A stretch of DNA of 64,000 nucleotides from positions 806,001 to 870,000 of the forward strand of contig NZ_PHUJ01000003.1 of NCBI RefSeq assembly GCF_002813375.1, in the 5' to 3' direction. Below are positions 36,621 through 46,287 of this stretch, one piece after another. Origin of the DNA: Pseudonocardia alni (lineage in GTDB: Bacteria; Actinomycetota; Actinomycetes; Mycobacteriales; Pseudonocardiaceae). How positions within the stretch are numbered: position 1 is the stretch's first letter; every line of letters begins with the position of its first letter. The notes under the pieces are model-generated. The model saw nothing but the letters and a program-made list of their open reading frames with translations. It searched no databases and had not been told where the DNA came from. A program made the position numbers and the translations under genes.

Positions 36621-39600
36621 TCAGCCGGCCAGCGGGGTGGCGCGGGCGGTGTCGGCGTCGCCGACGACCTCGACCGGGGCGGGCGGCCCCAGCTCGGCGA
36701 CGGTGAACTCGACACCCGCGTCGCGGGCGAGCCCGACGACGTGCTCGTGGTGGGTGAACAGCAGCACCTGCGCGGTGGCGGCCAGCTCCCCCAGCACGGC
36801 GACGGCGGCGGCGCCGCGCTCGTCGTCGAAGGTCATGAGGACGTCGTCGAACACGACCGGCACCGTCGGCAGCCCGGCGGCGACCCGGTCGGCCTGCAGC
36901 TGCTCGATCCCGGCCAGGCGCAGCGCGAGGTGCACCTGGTCGGCGGTGCCCTCCGAGAGCCGGGTCGGGGCGAGCTCCTCGCCGTCGGCGCGCACCGCGA
37001 CCAGGCTGCGTCCGGTGCCGCCCGCCTCGGCCGGGGGCCGCAGCGCGACGAACCGGCCGCCGGTGAGGCGTTCGAGCACCACCCCGGCGCGGACCAGCAG
37101 CGGGGAGGCGTGGCTGCGCTCGTAGGCCTCCAGCTCGCGACGCAGGATCTCGCGCTGCAGGTGCAGCACCAGGTAGCGCTCCGCGGCGTCGGCGACGCCG
37201 GCCAGCTCGGACTGGGCGCGGGCGTACAGCTCCGCGGCACCCTCGGCCTCCTCCAGCTCGCGGCGTCGGGCCCGCAGCCCGCCCAGCTGCTCACGGACCT
37301 CGTCCTGCTCGGCCCCGAGCTCGCGCTCGTGGGCCTGCGCCCGGTCCAGCGCCTCGGTCAGCGCACCGGGCTCGGTGTCCGGGGCCGCCGCGACCAGTTC
37401 GTCGGCGTCGAGGTCGGGCGCGGCGGCGGCCAGCAGGCGCTCCTGCTCGGCGATGCGGGTGTCGAGCCCGGCGACGTGCGCGCCCCGCTGCACCGCGGCC
37501 TCCAGCCCGCCCGGCTCCGGGGCCTCGGTCAGCGCCAGCTCGACGGCGAGCCGGTCCAGCACCGCGGTCGCCGCGGCCGCGCTGCGGGCGGCACGGGCGG
37601 CGTCGTCCTCGGCGGCGGTGATGCCGTCGTCGAGATGGCCGGCCGACACCGCGGCCTTGGTGACCTCGCGGACGCGGTCGGCGAGCTCGCCGAGCCGGTC
37701 CGCGGACGCGGTACCGGTCGGTGCGGGCTCCAGGTGCCGCTCCACCAGCGCGACGACCGCCCGCCCGTGCGCGGCGACGGCGCGCTCCAGGCGGCGGGCC
37801 TGTTCGTCGTCCTGACGGGCGAGCGCCCCCGCGGTGCGGGCGTCGGCGACGGTGTCGCGGCGGGTGTCCCAGCCCGCGGGCTCGAGGTCGGTGGGCAGCC
37901 CGGCGCCGCGCAGCGCGAACCGCCAGCGCTGGGCGGCCAGCTCCCGTTCGTGGCGGGCGGCGTCGGCCGCTCCTCCGGCGCGTTCGGCCTCGCTGCGCAG
38001 CCGGGCCAGCAGCACCCGACGGTCGCGGGCGTGCTCGGCCTCGGTGGCGAGGTCGGCGGCCGCGACGAGCAGCACGTCCAGCGGGGCGCCGTCGCGTGGG
38101 CGCCCGGCCGCGGCGAGCGCGGAGCCCAGCGCCCGTTCCTGTACCTCGGCCTGGTCGCGCAGCCGGGCCAGGCGCTCGTCGGCGCGGGCGGCGTCGTCCT
38201 CGGCGCGGGCGGCCTCGGCCAGCGCGGCGACGACGGCGTCGGCGTCGTCCGGGTCCGGGACGGCGACGCCGTGCGCCCGCCACAGCGTCGCCCAGGCCGT
38301 GCCGGCGGCGGCGGTGCGCTCCCCGGCCGCAGCAGCGGCGGCCGCGGTCCGGGCGGCCTCGGCGTCGGCGGTGTCGAGCTCGGCGTCGCGGTGGGCCAGT
38401 TCGGCGACCCGGTCCGCGGAGGCGATCATGTCGTCGGCGACCCGGTCGGCCCCGGCGAGCGCGGCGGACAGCCTGCCCGCGGCCGCGGCGGCGCCGCCCG
38501 GCCCCGCGGCGAGCAGCTGCTCCAGCGCGGTGTCACGGGCGGCGCGGGCCGCGGCGAGCGCGTCCGCGCCGACCGGGCGGCCGTCGGCGGCCACCCCGTC
38601 GCGGGCGGCCCGGGCGCGGTGCGCGCGGTCCGCGGCGTCCGCGGCGGCCCGCTCGGCGCCGCGCTGGTCCTGCTCGGCGGTGCGCAGCGCGGCCCGCAGC
38701 TCCCGGACCTCGCGGCGCGGCGGGGCCAGCACACCGCGACCGTCGACGGCGGGGCCGTCGGGGGTGCCGCGGTACCCGGCCGCGGCGAGCGCCTCGGCGC
38801 GCCGGGTGCGGGCGCCGTCGCGGTCGGCGACGGCGGAGCGGCACAGCGCGGCGGCGGAGCCCTCGGCCTCGATCGCGCGGCGGACCTCGGCGACCCGGCC
38901 GACCCGGTCGGCGTCGAGACCGCCCGGGACGTCGGCCACCTCGCGGACCTCGGCGAGCGAGTCGGTGTGCAACCGCTCCGCACGGGTCTGCTCCGCGATC
39001 GCCTCGGTGAGGCGGCGGGCGTGCTCGTCGAGGTCGCGGGCCCGGTCGGCCGGCAGGTGGACGGCGGCGAGCCGGTCGGCGGGACTGCGCCCGTCCTCGG
39101 CGACCAGCCCGGCCAACGCGGTCTCCGCGCGGCGGTGGGCCTCGGCGGCGTCGGCGCGCAGCCGGGCCGCCCGCTCGGCGTCGCCGCGGCGGGCCTGCGC
39201 GGCGGACTCCAGCTCGCGGACCCGGGTGGCGTCGGCGAGCAGGTCCTCGTCGAGGTCGAGCTCGGCGCGGCGGGCCCGCAGTGCGTCGGCGGTGGCACGG
39301 TGCTCGTCGCGGGCGGTCTCGGCGTCGGCCAGCGCGGCGGTGGCGCGGGTGTACTCCTCCAGCGAGGCCGCGTCGAGGGCGGCGCCGGTCGCGCACAGGG
39401 CGGCGCGTTCGGCGCGCAGCGCGGCCAGCTCCCGGGCCGGGTCCTGGCCGCGGACGGCCTGCCGGGCCCGGTCCGCCGCCCCCGCCGCCGCGCGACGGGT
39501 GCGGGTCAGCTCCGCGGCGCGGCGTTCCAGACGGGCGATCTCCTCGGCCAGCGCCGTCACCTCACCGGCCCGCGACACCCGCTCCCCCACGGCCTTCTCG

Positions 39601-40163
39601 GTCTCGGTGAACCGGGCGAACGCCGCGCGCACCTCGACCGACCGGTTACCCCGGTGGTCCTTGAACAGGGCGTCGGCCTCGGTGTCCAGCGCGGCGATCA
39701 GGGCGCGGGCGTCGCGGCCGCTGCGGGCGGTGAACACCAGCTCGGCGAGGTCCCCCTCCCCCGCGCACAGTGCCCGGCCGCCCTCGCGCAGCTCCTCGTG
39801 GCCGAGCCCGAACCCCTCCCGCCAGCGGCGCCGGGCGTCGGCACCGGACTCACCCCAGGGCGGGTCGGCGACGGCGCCGGTGTCGTCGTGCAGGCCGCGG
39901 GTGGTGCGGCGGAGCACGGTCTCAGCCCCCGCAGCGGCGACCCGGGCCGAGACGGCCAGCCGCGACGGGCCGACGGCGTAGGCGTGGCGCACCGGGCGGG
40001 GCATCCCCCACAGCAGGTCGGACAGGGCGTCGAGCAGGGTGGTCTTGCCGGCCTCGTTGGGGCCGGACACGATCGTCAGACCGTCGCCGAGGGTCAGCTC
40101 GCGGCCCTCGTAGGCGCCGTAGCGCTCCAGGACCAGGGTCCGCAGCCGCGCGGTCGTGCTCAC
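36621..40163 (-). CDS. SbcC/YhaN-like SMC-type ATPase (DNA repair)
   Basis: This 1180-residue protein has an N-terminal ATPase half with Walker A SGPNEAGKTTLLDAL near residue 34 and a C-terminal half with signature LSEGTADQVHLALRLAG and Walker B VVFDDVLMTFDDERG. Between them lies a very long Ala/Arg/Glu coiled coil. I see no CxxC zinc hook in the coiled coil, which fits the YhaN-type group rather than Rad50/SbcC. The GTG start overlaps the stop of the SbcD-like nuclease gene by GTGA; the longer open frame upstream belongs to that gene's antisense frames. Partner nuclease and ATPase would form a complex acting on DNA ends or hairpins. Confidence 0.84.
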   Translation of the reverse strand: MSTTARLRTLVLERYGAYEGRELTLGDGLTIVSGPNEAGKTTLLDALSDLLWGMPRPVRHAYAVGPSRLAVSARVAAAGAETVLRRTTRGLHDDTGAVADPPWGESGADARRRWREGFGLGHEELREGGRALCAGEGDLAELVFTARSGRDARALIAALDTEADALFKDHRGNRSVEVRAAFARFTETEKAVGERVSRAGEVTALAEEIARLERRAAELTRTRRAAAGAADRARQAVRGQDPARELAALRAERAALCATGAALDAASLEEYTRATAALADAETARDEHRATADALRARRAELDLDEDLLADATRVRELESAAQARRGDAERAARLRADAAEAHRRAETALAGLVAEDGRSPADRLAAVHLPADRARDLDEHARRLTEAIAEQTRAERLHTDSLAEVREVADVPGGLDADRVGRVAEVRRAIEAEGSAAALCRSAVADRDGARTRRAEALAAAGYRGTPDGPAVDGRGVLAPPRREVRELRAALRTAEQDQRGAERAAADAADRAHRARAARDGVAADGRPVGADALAAARAARDTALEQLLAAGPGGAAAAAGRLSAALAGADRVADDMIASADRVAELAHRDAELDTADAEAARTAAAAAAAGERTAAAGTAWATLWRAHGVAVPDPDDADAVVAALAEAARAEDDAARADERLARLRDQAEVQERALGSALAAAGRPRDGAPLDVLLVAAADLATEAEHARDRRVLLARLRSEAERAGGAADAARHERELAAQRWRFALRGAGLPTDLEPAGWDTRRDTVADARTAGALARQDDEQARRLERAVAAHGRAVVALVERHLEPAPTGTASADRLGELADRVREVTKAAVSAGHLDDGITAAEDDAARAARSAAAATAVLDRLAVELALTEAPEPGGLEAAVQRGAHVAGLDTRIAEQERLLAAAAPDLDADELVAAAPDTEPGALTEALDRAQAHERELGAEQDEVREQLGGLRARRRELEEAEGAAELYARAQSELAGVADAAERYLVLHLQREILRRELEAYERSHASPLLVRAGVVLERLTGGRFVALRPPAEAGGTGRSLVAVRADGEELAPTRLSEGTADQVHLALRLAGIEQLQADRVAAGLPTVPVVFDDVLMTFDDERGAAAVAVLGELAATAQVLLFTHHEHVVGLARDAGVEFTVAELGPPAPVEVVGDADTARATPLAG

Positions 40164-41386
40164 GACCCGGCCATCCGGGCCAGCAGCTGCTGCTCGGCCT
40201 GGCGGGCCAGCGCGGCGAGGCGCTCGTCGTCGCGCAGGTCCAGCAGTCCCGCCTCGCGCAGCCGGCGGCCGACCTCGCGTTCCAGCGGGGCGGCGAGCTC
40301 GCGGATGCGGTCCGGCTCGGCGGCCAGACCGGCCGCGGCGGCGGACACCGCGGCGGTCAGCTCCGGGTCGACGGCGAGCGCCCCGGCGGGCGGGCGGGTG
40401 CGGTTGCGGACCTTCTCCAGCACCGCGCCGCAGCGCTCGGCGAGCAGCTCCAGCTCGGTGCGGACCCCCTCGGCGGAGGTGAGGTCCGCGGCGGCCGGCC
40501 CGGCCCCGTGCAGCGTCACCTGGGCGACGACGGTGCGCGGCGCGGCGGCGGCGCACCGCTCGCGCAGCGCGGACTCGACGGCCTCGTAGACCTCGTCCGC
40601 GCCGCCGAGTCCGGCGATGTCGACCTCGACGAGCTCCCAGCGGGCGACGTCGAGGACCAGCGGGGTGACCGTCGCCCACCGCTCGGGGGCCGCGTCGACG
40701 AGCAGGGCGCCCTTCGCGCCGCGCTCCTGCGGGTGGCGGCCCTGCAGGTTCCCGGAGAACCAGGCCGGGTGCGGGCCGTCGCAGACGGCGCGCTGCTCGT
40801 GCACGTGGCCGAGGGCGAAGTACTCGTAGCCGCAGCCGGACAGGTCCTCGGGGCGGCAGGGGGCGTAGGTGTCGTGTCGGTCGTCGCCCTGCACCGAGGT
40901 GTGCAGCATGCCGACGTTGACCAGGCCGGGGATCCGGTCGGGGTAGGCGGGGACGAGGTTCTCCAGCACCGCGCGGCGGGCGAAGCCCTGGCCGTGCACG
41001 GCCAGGCCGAGGTCGTCGTCGACGACGGTCTCGGGCGCGTCCACCGAGAGCCGGTGGGTATTGGGCGGCAGCCGCAGCGACCGGGTGATCTCGGACTCGG
41101 CGTCGTGGTTGCCGCTGATGAGGAACACCGGGATGCCCTCGTCGTGCAGCCGCGAGAGCTGCCGGACGAAGAACGCGCCGGTCGCGTAGTCCTTCCAGTC
41201 GCCGTCGTAGACGTCACCGGGCAGCACGAGCGCCTCGGCCCGGGAGTCGACGACCGCATCGACGAGGTTCTCGCAGGCCCGCCGGGTCGCCGCGCGCAGC
41301 GTCGTGGCGAGCCCGGAGTCGCCGAGCCGCGACAGGCCGCGCAGCGGGCTGTCGAGGTGCAGGTCGGCGGCGTGCACGAAGCGCAC
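40160..41386 (-). CDS. SbcD/YhaO-like metallophosphoesterase (DNA exonuclease)
   Basis: This 408-residue protein has the Mre11-type phosphoesterase motifs in order: HAADLHLDSPL (motif I), LPGDVYDGD (II), ISGNHDAES (III), GMLHTS (IV) and ALGHVHEQ (V). A C-terminal region of about 150 residues, rich in Arg and Glu, should bind the ATPase partner. GGGAG lies seven bases before GTG 41386. A TAGACT -10 element is seen on this strand at 41426-41431, 40 bases upstream. It is the first gene of a minus-strand run: nuclease, ATPase, aldose epimerase, nitroreductase. Confidence 0.86.
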   Translation of the reverse strand: MRFVHAADLHLDSPLRGLSRLGDSGLATTLRAATRRACENLVDAVVDSRAEALVLPGDVYDGDWKDYATGAFFVRQLSRLHDEGIPVFLISGNHDAESEITRSLRLPPNTHRLSVDAPETVVDDDLGLAVHGQGFARRAVLENLVPAYPDRIPGLVNVGMLHTSVQGDDRHDTYAPCRPEDLSGCGYEYFALGHVHEQRAVCDGPHPAWFSGNLQGRHPQERGAKGALLVDAAPERWATVTPLVLDVARWELVEVDIAGLGGADEVYEAVESALRERCAAAAPRTVVAQVTLHGAGPAAADLTSAEGVRTELELLAERCGAVLEKVRNRTRPPAGALAVDPELTAAVSAAAAGLAAEPDRIRELAAPLEREVGRRLREAGLLDLRDDERLAALARQAEQQLLARMAGS

Positions 41387-41609
41387 GGAGGAACTCCCGG
41401 AGCGGTCGGGTACGGGGAACCGCCGAGTCTAGGACGGGGCCCCCACCGTTCCCCGCCGCGACACCGCCCGCCCGCTCACCGATGACGACACCGCAGGTCA
41501 CGTGGGGCGGACCACACAGCGGTGCCGGTCACGTTCCGGTGTCCGGACGATGGCCCGTGGGTGGATCCTGGGCGTCCGATCCCGAGAGAGAGCCGCGAGG
41601 TCGAGCCCG

Positions 41610-41792
41610 ATGATCCAGCTCTGCGAGCGCTGCTACGCCCCCGTCGACGCCGCGACCGAACGCGTCTACCGGTTGTCCCACATCGAGTCGGCCGACGCGG
41701 CCGGCGAGGTGACCTGGCGCGAGGCCGTCGTGCATGTCGCGGCGTGCGTCCCCGCGGGCACCGTCGTCCCGGCCGGGCGGTGGGCCGCGTGA
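41610..41792 (+). CDS. Small Cys/His protein A (putative zinc ribbon), unknown function
   Basis: This 60-residue protein has the arrangement LCERCYAPVD with C5 and C8, H24, then H42-x3-C46 in VVHVAACVP. Four or five of these could bind one zinc ion. I do not recognise the family. The start ATG 41610 follows a GAGG-containing purine-rich stretch; the frame is open further upstream but unlike a protein start. Its stop overlaps the next small gene by GTGA. The second gene encodes a related protein with the same Cys/His spacing, so the pair arose by tandem duplication and is probably made together. Confidence 0.6.
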   Translation: MIQLCERCYAPVDAATERVYRLSHIESADAAGEVTWREAVVHVAACVPAGTVVPAGRWAA

Positions 41793-42016
41793 TCCGGGAC
41801 GCGCTGTGCGAGCGCTGCCTCAACCCGATCGACCCGACCCGCGAGCCGCTGCGGATGTGCACCCACGGCGGCACCGCGGCCGACGGCGGACCGGCCCGCA
41901 GCTTCGTGCACGCCCTGCCGTGCGTGCGCCCGGACACCGGTGACTGGGACCGCGGGCGTCGTGGCCTGTCACCGGCCGCGGTGCGGCACGCCGCGGCCCG
42001 CGCCGACCACCGCTGA
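41789..42016 (+). CDS. Small Cys/His protein B (paralogue of the preceding gene)
   Basis: This 75-residue protein has LCERCLNPID with C7 and C10, H26, then H41-x3-C45 in FVHALPCVRP. That is the same order and nearly the same spacing as protein A, followed by a basic tail (GRRGLSPAAVRHAAARADHR). GTG 41789 overlaps the stop of gene A. It ends eight bases from the convergent nhaA stop. The two may form a heterodimer or bind nucleic acid through zinc-ribbon folds; neither is shown by the sequence. Confidence 0.6.
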   Translation: MIRDALCERCLNPIDPTREPLRMCTHGGTAADGGPARSFVHALPCVRPDTGDWDRGRRGLSPAAVRHAAARADHR

Positions 42017-42024
42017 CCCGGCGC

Positions 42025-43338
42025 TCACCCGTCCCGGTGGGGGTCGCCCTCCTGGTAGACGTCCGGCACCCCGTCACCGTCGGCGTCACGCGTCTCGATC
42101 TGCTCGATCCGCCGGTAGTGGGCGTTGCGGGCGCGCAACACCACGGTGGCGAGCAGGGCCGCGAGCAGTGAACCGGCCAGCACACCGATCTTGACGTGGT
42201 CGTCCTGCGGGGTTCCGGTCCCGAAGGCCAGCTCGCCGACCAGCAGGGACACGGTGAACCCGATCCCGGCGAGCTGGGCGAGGCCGAGCAGGTCCCACCA
42301 GGACAGGTCGTCGGACAGCCGGGCCCGGGTGAACCGCTGCACGAGCCAGGTCGCGCCGAGCACACCGACGGTCTTGCCGAGCACCAGGCCGGCGACGATG
42401 CCGAGGGTGACGGTGTCGAGCAGGGCGCCGCCGATCCCCCCGCCCTCGCCACCGACGACGGTGACCCCGGCGGCGAAGAACGCGAACACCGGTACCGCGA
42501 ACCCGGCCGACAACGGGCGCCAGCGGTGCTCGAAGTGCTCCGACAGCGACACCCCGTGCACCCGGCGACGCCCCAGGACCGGCACCGCGAACCCGAGCAG
42601 GACCCCGGCGACGGTGGCGTGCACCCCCGACTCGTGGACCAGTACCCAGGTGACCGCGGCGAGCGGCAGCAGCACCCACCAGGAACGGATCCCGCGCTGC
42701 ACCGCGAGGGTGAACAGCGCGAGCGGTACGAGGGCACCGAGCAGCGCGGGCACCGACAGCTGGTCGGTGTAGAAGACCGCGATGATCGTGATGGCCAGCA
42801 GGTCGTCGACGACGGCGAGGGTCAGCAGGAAGGTCCGCAGCGCGGTCGGCAGGTGCGTCCCGATGACGGCGAGCACCGCGAGCGCGAACGCGATGTCGGT
42901 GGCTGTCGGGATCGCCCAGCCGACCAGCGCGTCGGGGTTCGCGAGGTTGATCGCGACATAGATCAGCGCGGGCACCGCCATGCCGCCGACGGCCGCCGCC
43001 ACCGGCAGCAACGCCGTGCGCGGGTCGCGCAGGTCCCCGGCCAGGAACTCGCGTTTGAGCTCCAGCCCGACGACGAAGAAGAAGATCGCGAGCAGACCGT
43101 CGGCGGCCCAGGTCGCGAGCGACAGGTCCAGATGCAGCGCGGCGGGCCCGACGGTGAACCCGGCGAGCGCGGTGTAGGCGTCGCGCCAGGGCGAGTTGGC
43201 GAACAGCAGCGCGACCGCGGCCGCGATGACGAGCAGGACGCCCCCGACGGTCTCGGTGCGCAGCACGTCGGCGACGCGACGGGCCTGCGCCCACGAGCCG
43301 CGGGAGAACAGGCGACGGGAGGCGGGGGTGGTGTTCAC
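42025..43338 (-). CDS. nhaA: NhaA Na+/H+ antiporter with acidic C-terminal tail
   Basis: This 437-residue integral membrane protein has the NhaA motifs: [19 protein letters not shown], the [14 protein letters not shown] segment with the conserved TDIAFALG-like motif, and [19 protein letters not shown] with the paired Asp residues that bind Na+ and H+. After the last helix a 35-residue tail carries [15 protein letters not shown], a calcium-loop-like motif not normal for NhaA. GTG 43338 has GGAG four bases upstream; the longer frame is Pro/Ser-rich. The protein exports Na+ in exchange for protons and complements the CPA1 exchanger at 11.5 kb. Confidence 0.9.
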   Translation of the reverse strand: MNTTPASRRLFSRGSWAQARRVADVLRTETVGGVLLVIAAAVALLFANSPWRDAYTALAGFTVGPAALHLDLSLATWAADGLLAIFFFVVGLELKREFLAGDLRDPRTALLPVAAAVGGMAVPALIYVAINLANPDALVGWAIPTATDIAFALAVLAVIGTHLPTALRTFLLTLAVVDDLLAITIIAVFYTDQLSVPALLGALVPLALFTLAVQRGIRSWWVLLPLAAVTWVLVHESGVHATVAGVLLGFAVPVLGRRRVHGVSLSEHFEHRWRPLSAGFAVPVFAFFAAGVTVVGGEGGGIGGALLDTVTLGIVAGLVLGKTVGVLGATWLVQRFTRARLSDDLSWWDLLGLAQLAGIGFTVSLLVGELAFGTGTPQDDHVKIGVLAGSLLAALLATVVLRARNAHYRRIEQIETRDADGDGVPDVYQEGDPHRDG

Positions 43339-43651
43339 GGGGCTCCGGGAAGGTCGGGAGGGCAGGGGACAGCGCTCGCCGACCAGACTTCCCGGCACAC
43401 CGCACGAGACCTTAACGGTCCCGGGCCCCCGCGTCAGCCCGTTCGAGGCGCTCGCCACCCCCGCACCGGATGCCCGGGGGCGGCCCCCTCGTGCCGTCCC
43501 CGGGCATCAGGATCGCGTCAGGACCCGGCCCGTCGGTGTCGCCGCGGGCGCACGATGACGCGATGAGCGACATCGCCGGGTGGGTGCTGATCCTGGTCTA
43601 CCTCCTGCTGGCCGTGGCGGCGGCCAGGGCCGTGCTCGTGGGCCCGCGCCG
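43339..43651. other. 313-base gap upstream of nhaA
   Basis: This stretch separates the nhaA start from the eda stop, both on the minus strand, and must hold the nhaA promoter. I see no strong hairpin or palindrome. A plus-strand frame from ATG 43563 would encode MSDIAGWVLILVYLLLAVAA, a possible membrane peptide. It has no ribosome-binding site and runs 124 bases into eda, so I do not call it a gene. Confidence 0.4.
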
Positions 43652-44269
43652 TCAGCCCAGCGCGGCGGCGGCCGCGGCGAGACCGCGGATCCGGTCGAAC
43701 TCCCCCGCGGCGACGGCGTCGGCCGGGGTGAGCCAGGAGCCCCCGACACAGGAGACGTTGGGCAGCGCCAGGTAGCCCGGTGCCGAGTCGACGGTGATCC
43801 CACCGGTCGGGCAGAACCGCAGGTCCGGCAGCGGCCCGGCGACCGATGCCAGGAACGGGCGCCCGCCCGCGGCCTCGGCGGGGAAGAACTTGCAGGCGGT
43901 GTGGCCGCGCTCGGCGACGGCCATCATCTCCGAGATCGTCGCGGTACCGGGGAGGAAGTCCAGCCCGGAGTCCTCCATCGCGTCGAGCAGCCGCGGCGTC
44001 GCACCGGGGCTGACCAGGAAGCGGGCGCCCGCGTCGACCGAGGCGCGGACGTCGTCGGGGGTGCGGACGGTCCCGGTGCCGACGACGGCGTCGGGCACCT
44101 CGGCCGCGATCCGGCGGACGGCCTCGAGCGCGGCCGGGGTCCGCAGGGTCACCTCGATGACCGGCAGCCCGCCGTCCACCAGGGCACGGGCGAGCGGGAC
44201 GGCCGTCGCGGCGTCGTGCAGCACGACGACGGGGACGACGGGGGCCAGCTCCAGCAGCTTCTCGCTCAT
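43652..44269 (-). CDS. eda: KDPG aldolase (2-keto-3-deoxy-6-phosphogluconate aldolase)
   Basis: This 205-residue class I aldolase has the catalytic Glu in LPVIEVTLRTP, the substrate loop VGTGTV, SPGATPRLL and the Schiff-base Lys in CKFFPAEAAGG. It splits KDPG into pyruvate and glyceraldehyde 3-phosphate, the last Entner-Doudoroff step, in the cytoplasm. ATG 44269 has GAGAGGA five bases upstream; the open frame upstream is a Pro/Ser-rich shadow. It lies 37 bases after the dehydratase gene on the same strand, so edd-eda form an operon. Confidence 0.92.
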   Translation of the reverse strand: MSEKLLELAPVVPVVVLHDAATAVPLARALVDGGLPVIEVTLRTPAALEAVRRIAAEVPDAVVGTGTVRTPDDVRASVDAGARFLVSPGATPRLLDAMEDSGLDFLPGTATISEMMAVAERGHTACKFFPAEAAGGRPFLASVAGPLPDLRFCPTGGITVDSAPGYLALPNVSCVGGSWLTPADAVAAGEFDRIRGLAAAAAALG

Positions 44270-44306
44270 GGTTCCTCTCGGACGGGACGGTCTCTCAACC
44301 GGTCCC

Positions 44307-46148
44307 TCAGTGGGGCAGGACGACGGTCGCACCGGTGTCGGCGGGTCCGACCGCGGCGCGGAACGCCGCGAACAGCTCACGTCCGGTGCCCGTCGTCGGG
44401 CCGGACGGGCCGGCGGGCCGGGCGGGCTCGCGGGCGTCGACCTCGTCGGCGTCGACCAGCAGGGACAGGGTGCCGTTCAGGGTGTCCAGGCGTACCAGGT
44501 CGCCGTCGCGCACGTTCTGCAGCGGTCCGCCCTGCGCGGCCTCCGGGGTGACGTGCAGCGCGGCGGGAACCTTGCCCGAGGCGCCGGACATGCGGCCGTC
44601 GGTGACGATCGCGACCTGGTGCCCGCGGTCCTGCAGCAGCCCCAGCGCGGGTGTCAGCTTGTGCAGCTCGGGCATACCGTTGGCGCGCGGTCCCTGGTAC
44701 CGGACGACGGCGACCAGGTCACGCCCGTCGAGCTCGCCCGCGGCGAACGCGGCCAGCAGGTCGTCCTGGTCGTCGAAGACCACGGCCGGTGCCTCGACGA
44801 CGCGGTGGTCGGGCTCGACGGCGGAGGTCTTGACCACCGAGCGGCCCAGGTTGCCGTGCAGCACGCGCAGCCCGCCGTCCGGGGAGAACGGGTCGGCGAC
44901 CGAACGCAGCACCGACTTGTCCAGGCTCTCCGTGGTGCCCTCACGCCACACGAGGGTGTCCCCGTCGAGGAAGGGCTCGCGGGTGTAGCGGGACAGGCCG
45001 GGACCGTCGACCGTGCGGACGTCGTCGTGGGCCAGGCCGTGGTCGAGCAGCTCGCGGATGAGTAACTGCATCCCGCCGGCGGCGTGGAAGTGGTTCACGT
45101 CCGCCGTGCCGTTGGGGTAGATCCGGGCCAGCAGCGGCACGACGGTGGACAGGTCCGAGAAGTCGTCCCAGGTGATCTGCACGCCCGCGGCGGCGGCCAT
45201 CGCGACCAGGTGCATCGTGTGGTTGGTGGATCCGCCGGTGGCCAGCAGCGCGACGATCCCGTTGACCACGGCCTTCTCGTCGACGACCGCACCCATCGCC
45301 TTGTCCGGGTCACCCGCGGCGTCGAGCGCGCGGCGGGCGACCTCGTCGGTCAGGGCGTCGCGCAGCGCGGTGCCGGGGTTGACGAACGACGACCCCGGCA
45401 GCTGCAGGCCCATGACCTCCATCAGCAGCTGGTTGGAGTTCGCGGTGCCGAAGAAGGTGCATGTCCCCGGGCCGTGGTAGCTGGCCGACTCCGCCTCGAG
45501 CAGCTCGGCGCGGTCGGCCTCGCCCGCGGCGAACGCCTGCCGGACGCGGGCCTTCTCCTTGTTCGGCAGGCCCGAGGTCATCGGACCGGCGGGTGCGAGC
45601 AGCACCGGCAGGTGCCCGAACGACAGCGCGCCCATCACCAGCCCGGGGACGATCTTGTCGCAGACCCCGAGCAGCACCGCGGCGTCGAACATGTCGTGGC
45701 TCAGCGCGACGGCGGTGGACAAAGCGATGACATCGCGGGAGAACAGCGACAGCTCCATGCCGGCGCGGCCCTGGGTGATGCCGTCGCACATGGCCGGGAC
45801 CCCGCCGGCGACCTGGGCGATCCCGCCCGCGGCACGGGCCGCGGCCTTGATCCGCCCGGGGTAGGTCTCGAACGGCTGGTGGGCCGAGAGCATGTCGTTG
45901 TAGGCGGTGACGATGCCGATGTTGCGGGCGGGCGACGCGGTGAGGGTCAGCTTGTCCGGCCCGCACGCGGCGACCGCGTGGGCGAGGTTGGCGCAGCCGA
46001 GGTCGGCGCGGCCGGGGCCGGCGGCGGGCCCCGCGGCGGCGGCCGCGCGGATGCGCTCGAGGTAGGCGGCGCGGGTGGTGGCCGAGCGGGCGGTCACCCG
46101 TCGGGTGACGGCGTCGACGACGGGGTGCAGCGGCACGGAAGCGGTCAC
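44307..46148 (-). CDS. edd: 6-phosphogluconate dehydratase
   Basis: This 613-residue IlvD/Edd-family dehydratase has cysteines for an iron-sulfur cluster in [10 protein letters not shown] and [11 protein letters not shown], plus [20 protein letters not shown] and [16 protein letters not shown]. The C-terminal [20 protein letters not shown] carries the conserved serine region. It converts 6-phosphogluconate to KDPG and is the first committed Entner-Doudoroff enzyme. GTG 46148 has GGAG eleven bases upstream. It is transcribed divergently from a ROK regulator, and both could be controlled from the 139-base region between them. Confidence 0.92.
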   Translation of the reverse strand: MTASVPLHPVVDAVTRRVTARSATTRAAYLERIRAAAAAGPAAGPGRADLGCANLAHAVAACGPDKLTLTASPARNIGIVTAYNDMLSAHQPFETYPGRIKAAARAAGGIAQVAGGVPAMCDGITQGRAGMELSLFSRDVIALSTAVALSHDMFDAAVLLGVCDKIVPGLVMGALSFGHLPVLLAPAGPMTSGLPNKEKARVRQAFAAGEADRAELLEAESASYHGPGTCTFFGTANSNQLLMEVMGLQLPGSSFVNPGTALRDALTDEVARRALDAAGDPDKAMGAVVDEKAVVNGIVALLATGGSTNHTMHLVAMAAAAGVQITWDDFSDLSTVVPLLARIYPNGTADVNHFHAAGGMQLLIRELLDHGLAHDDVRTVDGPGLSRYTREPFLDGDTLVWREGTTESLDKSVLRSVADPFSPDGGLRVLHGNLGRSVVKTSAVEPDHRVVEAPAVVFDDQDDLLAAFAAGELDGRDLVAVVRYQGPRANGMPELHKLTPALGLLQDRGHQVAIVTDGRMSGASGKVPAALHVTPEAAQGGPLQNVRDGDLVRLDTLNGTLSLLVDADEVDAREPARPAGPSGPTTGTGRELFAAFRAAVGPADTGATVVLPH

Positions 46149-46220
46149 GGTACGTCGATCTCCAGGTGGTGGGGTGCGTGGCGAACCGTTCGATAAGCAC
46201 TCTACCGACTGACTTATGTA

Positions 46221-46239
46221 CTCACAAGACGTTAGTGAG
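46221..46239. promoter_or_regulatory. Inverted repeat between edd and the ROK regulator (candidate operator)
   Basis: CTCAC-AAGACGTTA-GTGAG is a 5-bp inverted repeat around a 9-base centre. It sits in the 139-base divergent region, 73 bases upstream of edd and 49 upstream of the ROK gene. This is the only A/T-richer part of the gap and also holds possible -10 sequences. Confidence 0.4.
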
Positions 46240-46287
46240 ACCCGATCAGCGTTTCACCAGGTCGAAGCCCTGTGGTTCACTGGACGA

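Noticed and set aside
36741..40589. Plus-strand open frame of about 1280 codons opposite the SbcC-like gene
   Set aside because: It is the antisense shadow of a coiled-coil gene in very GC-rich DNA. The translation is Gly/Arg/Gln-rich without domains, while the minus-strand frame has full ATPase motifs.
43563..43775. Small plus-strand frame with one hydrophobic segment
   Set aside because: There is no ribosome-binding site, it runs 124 bases into eda on the other strand, and its second half is low-complexity.
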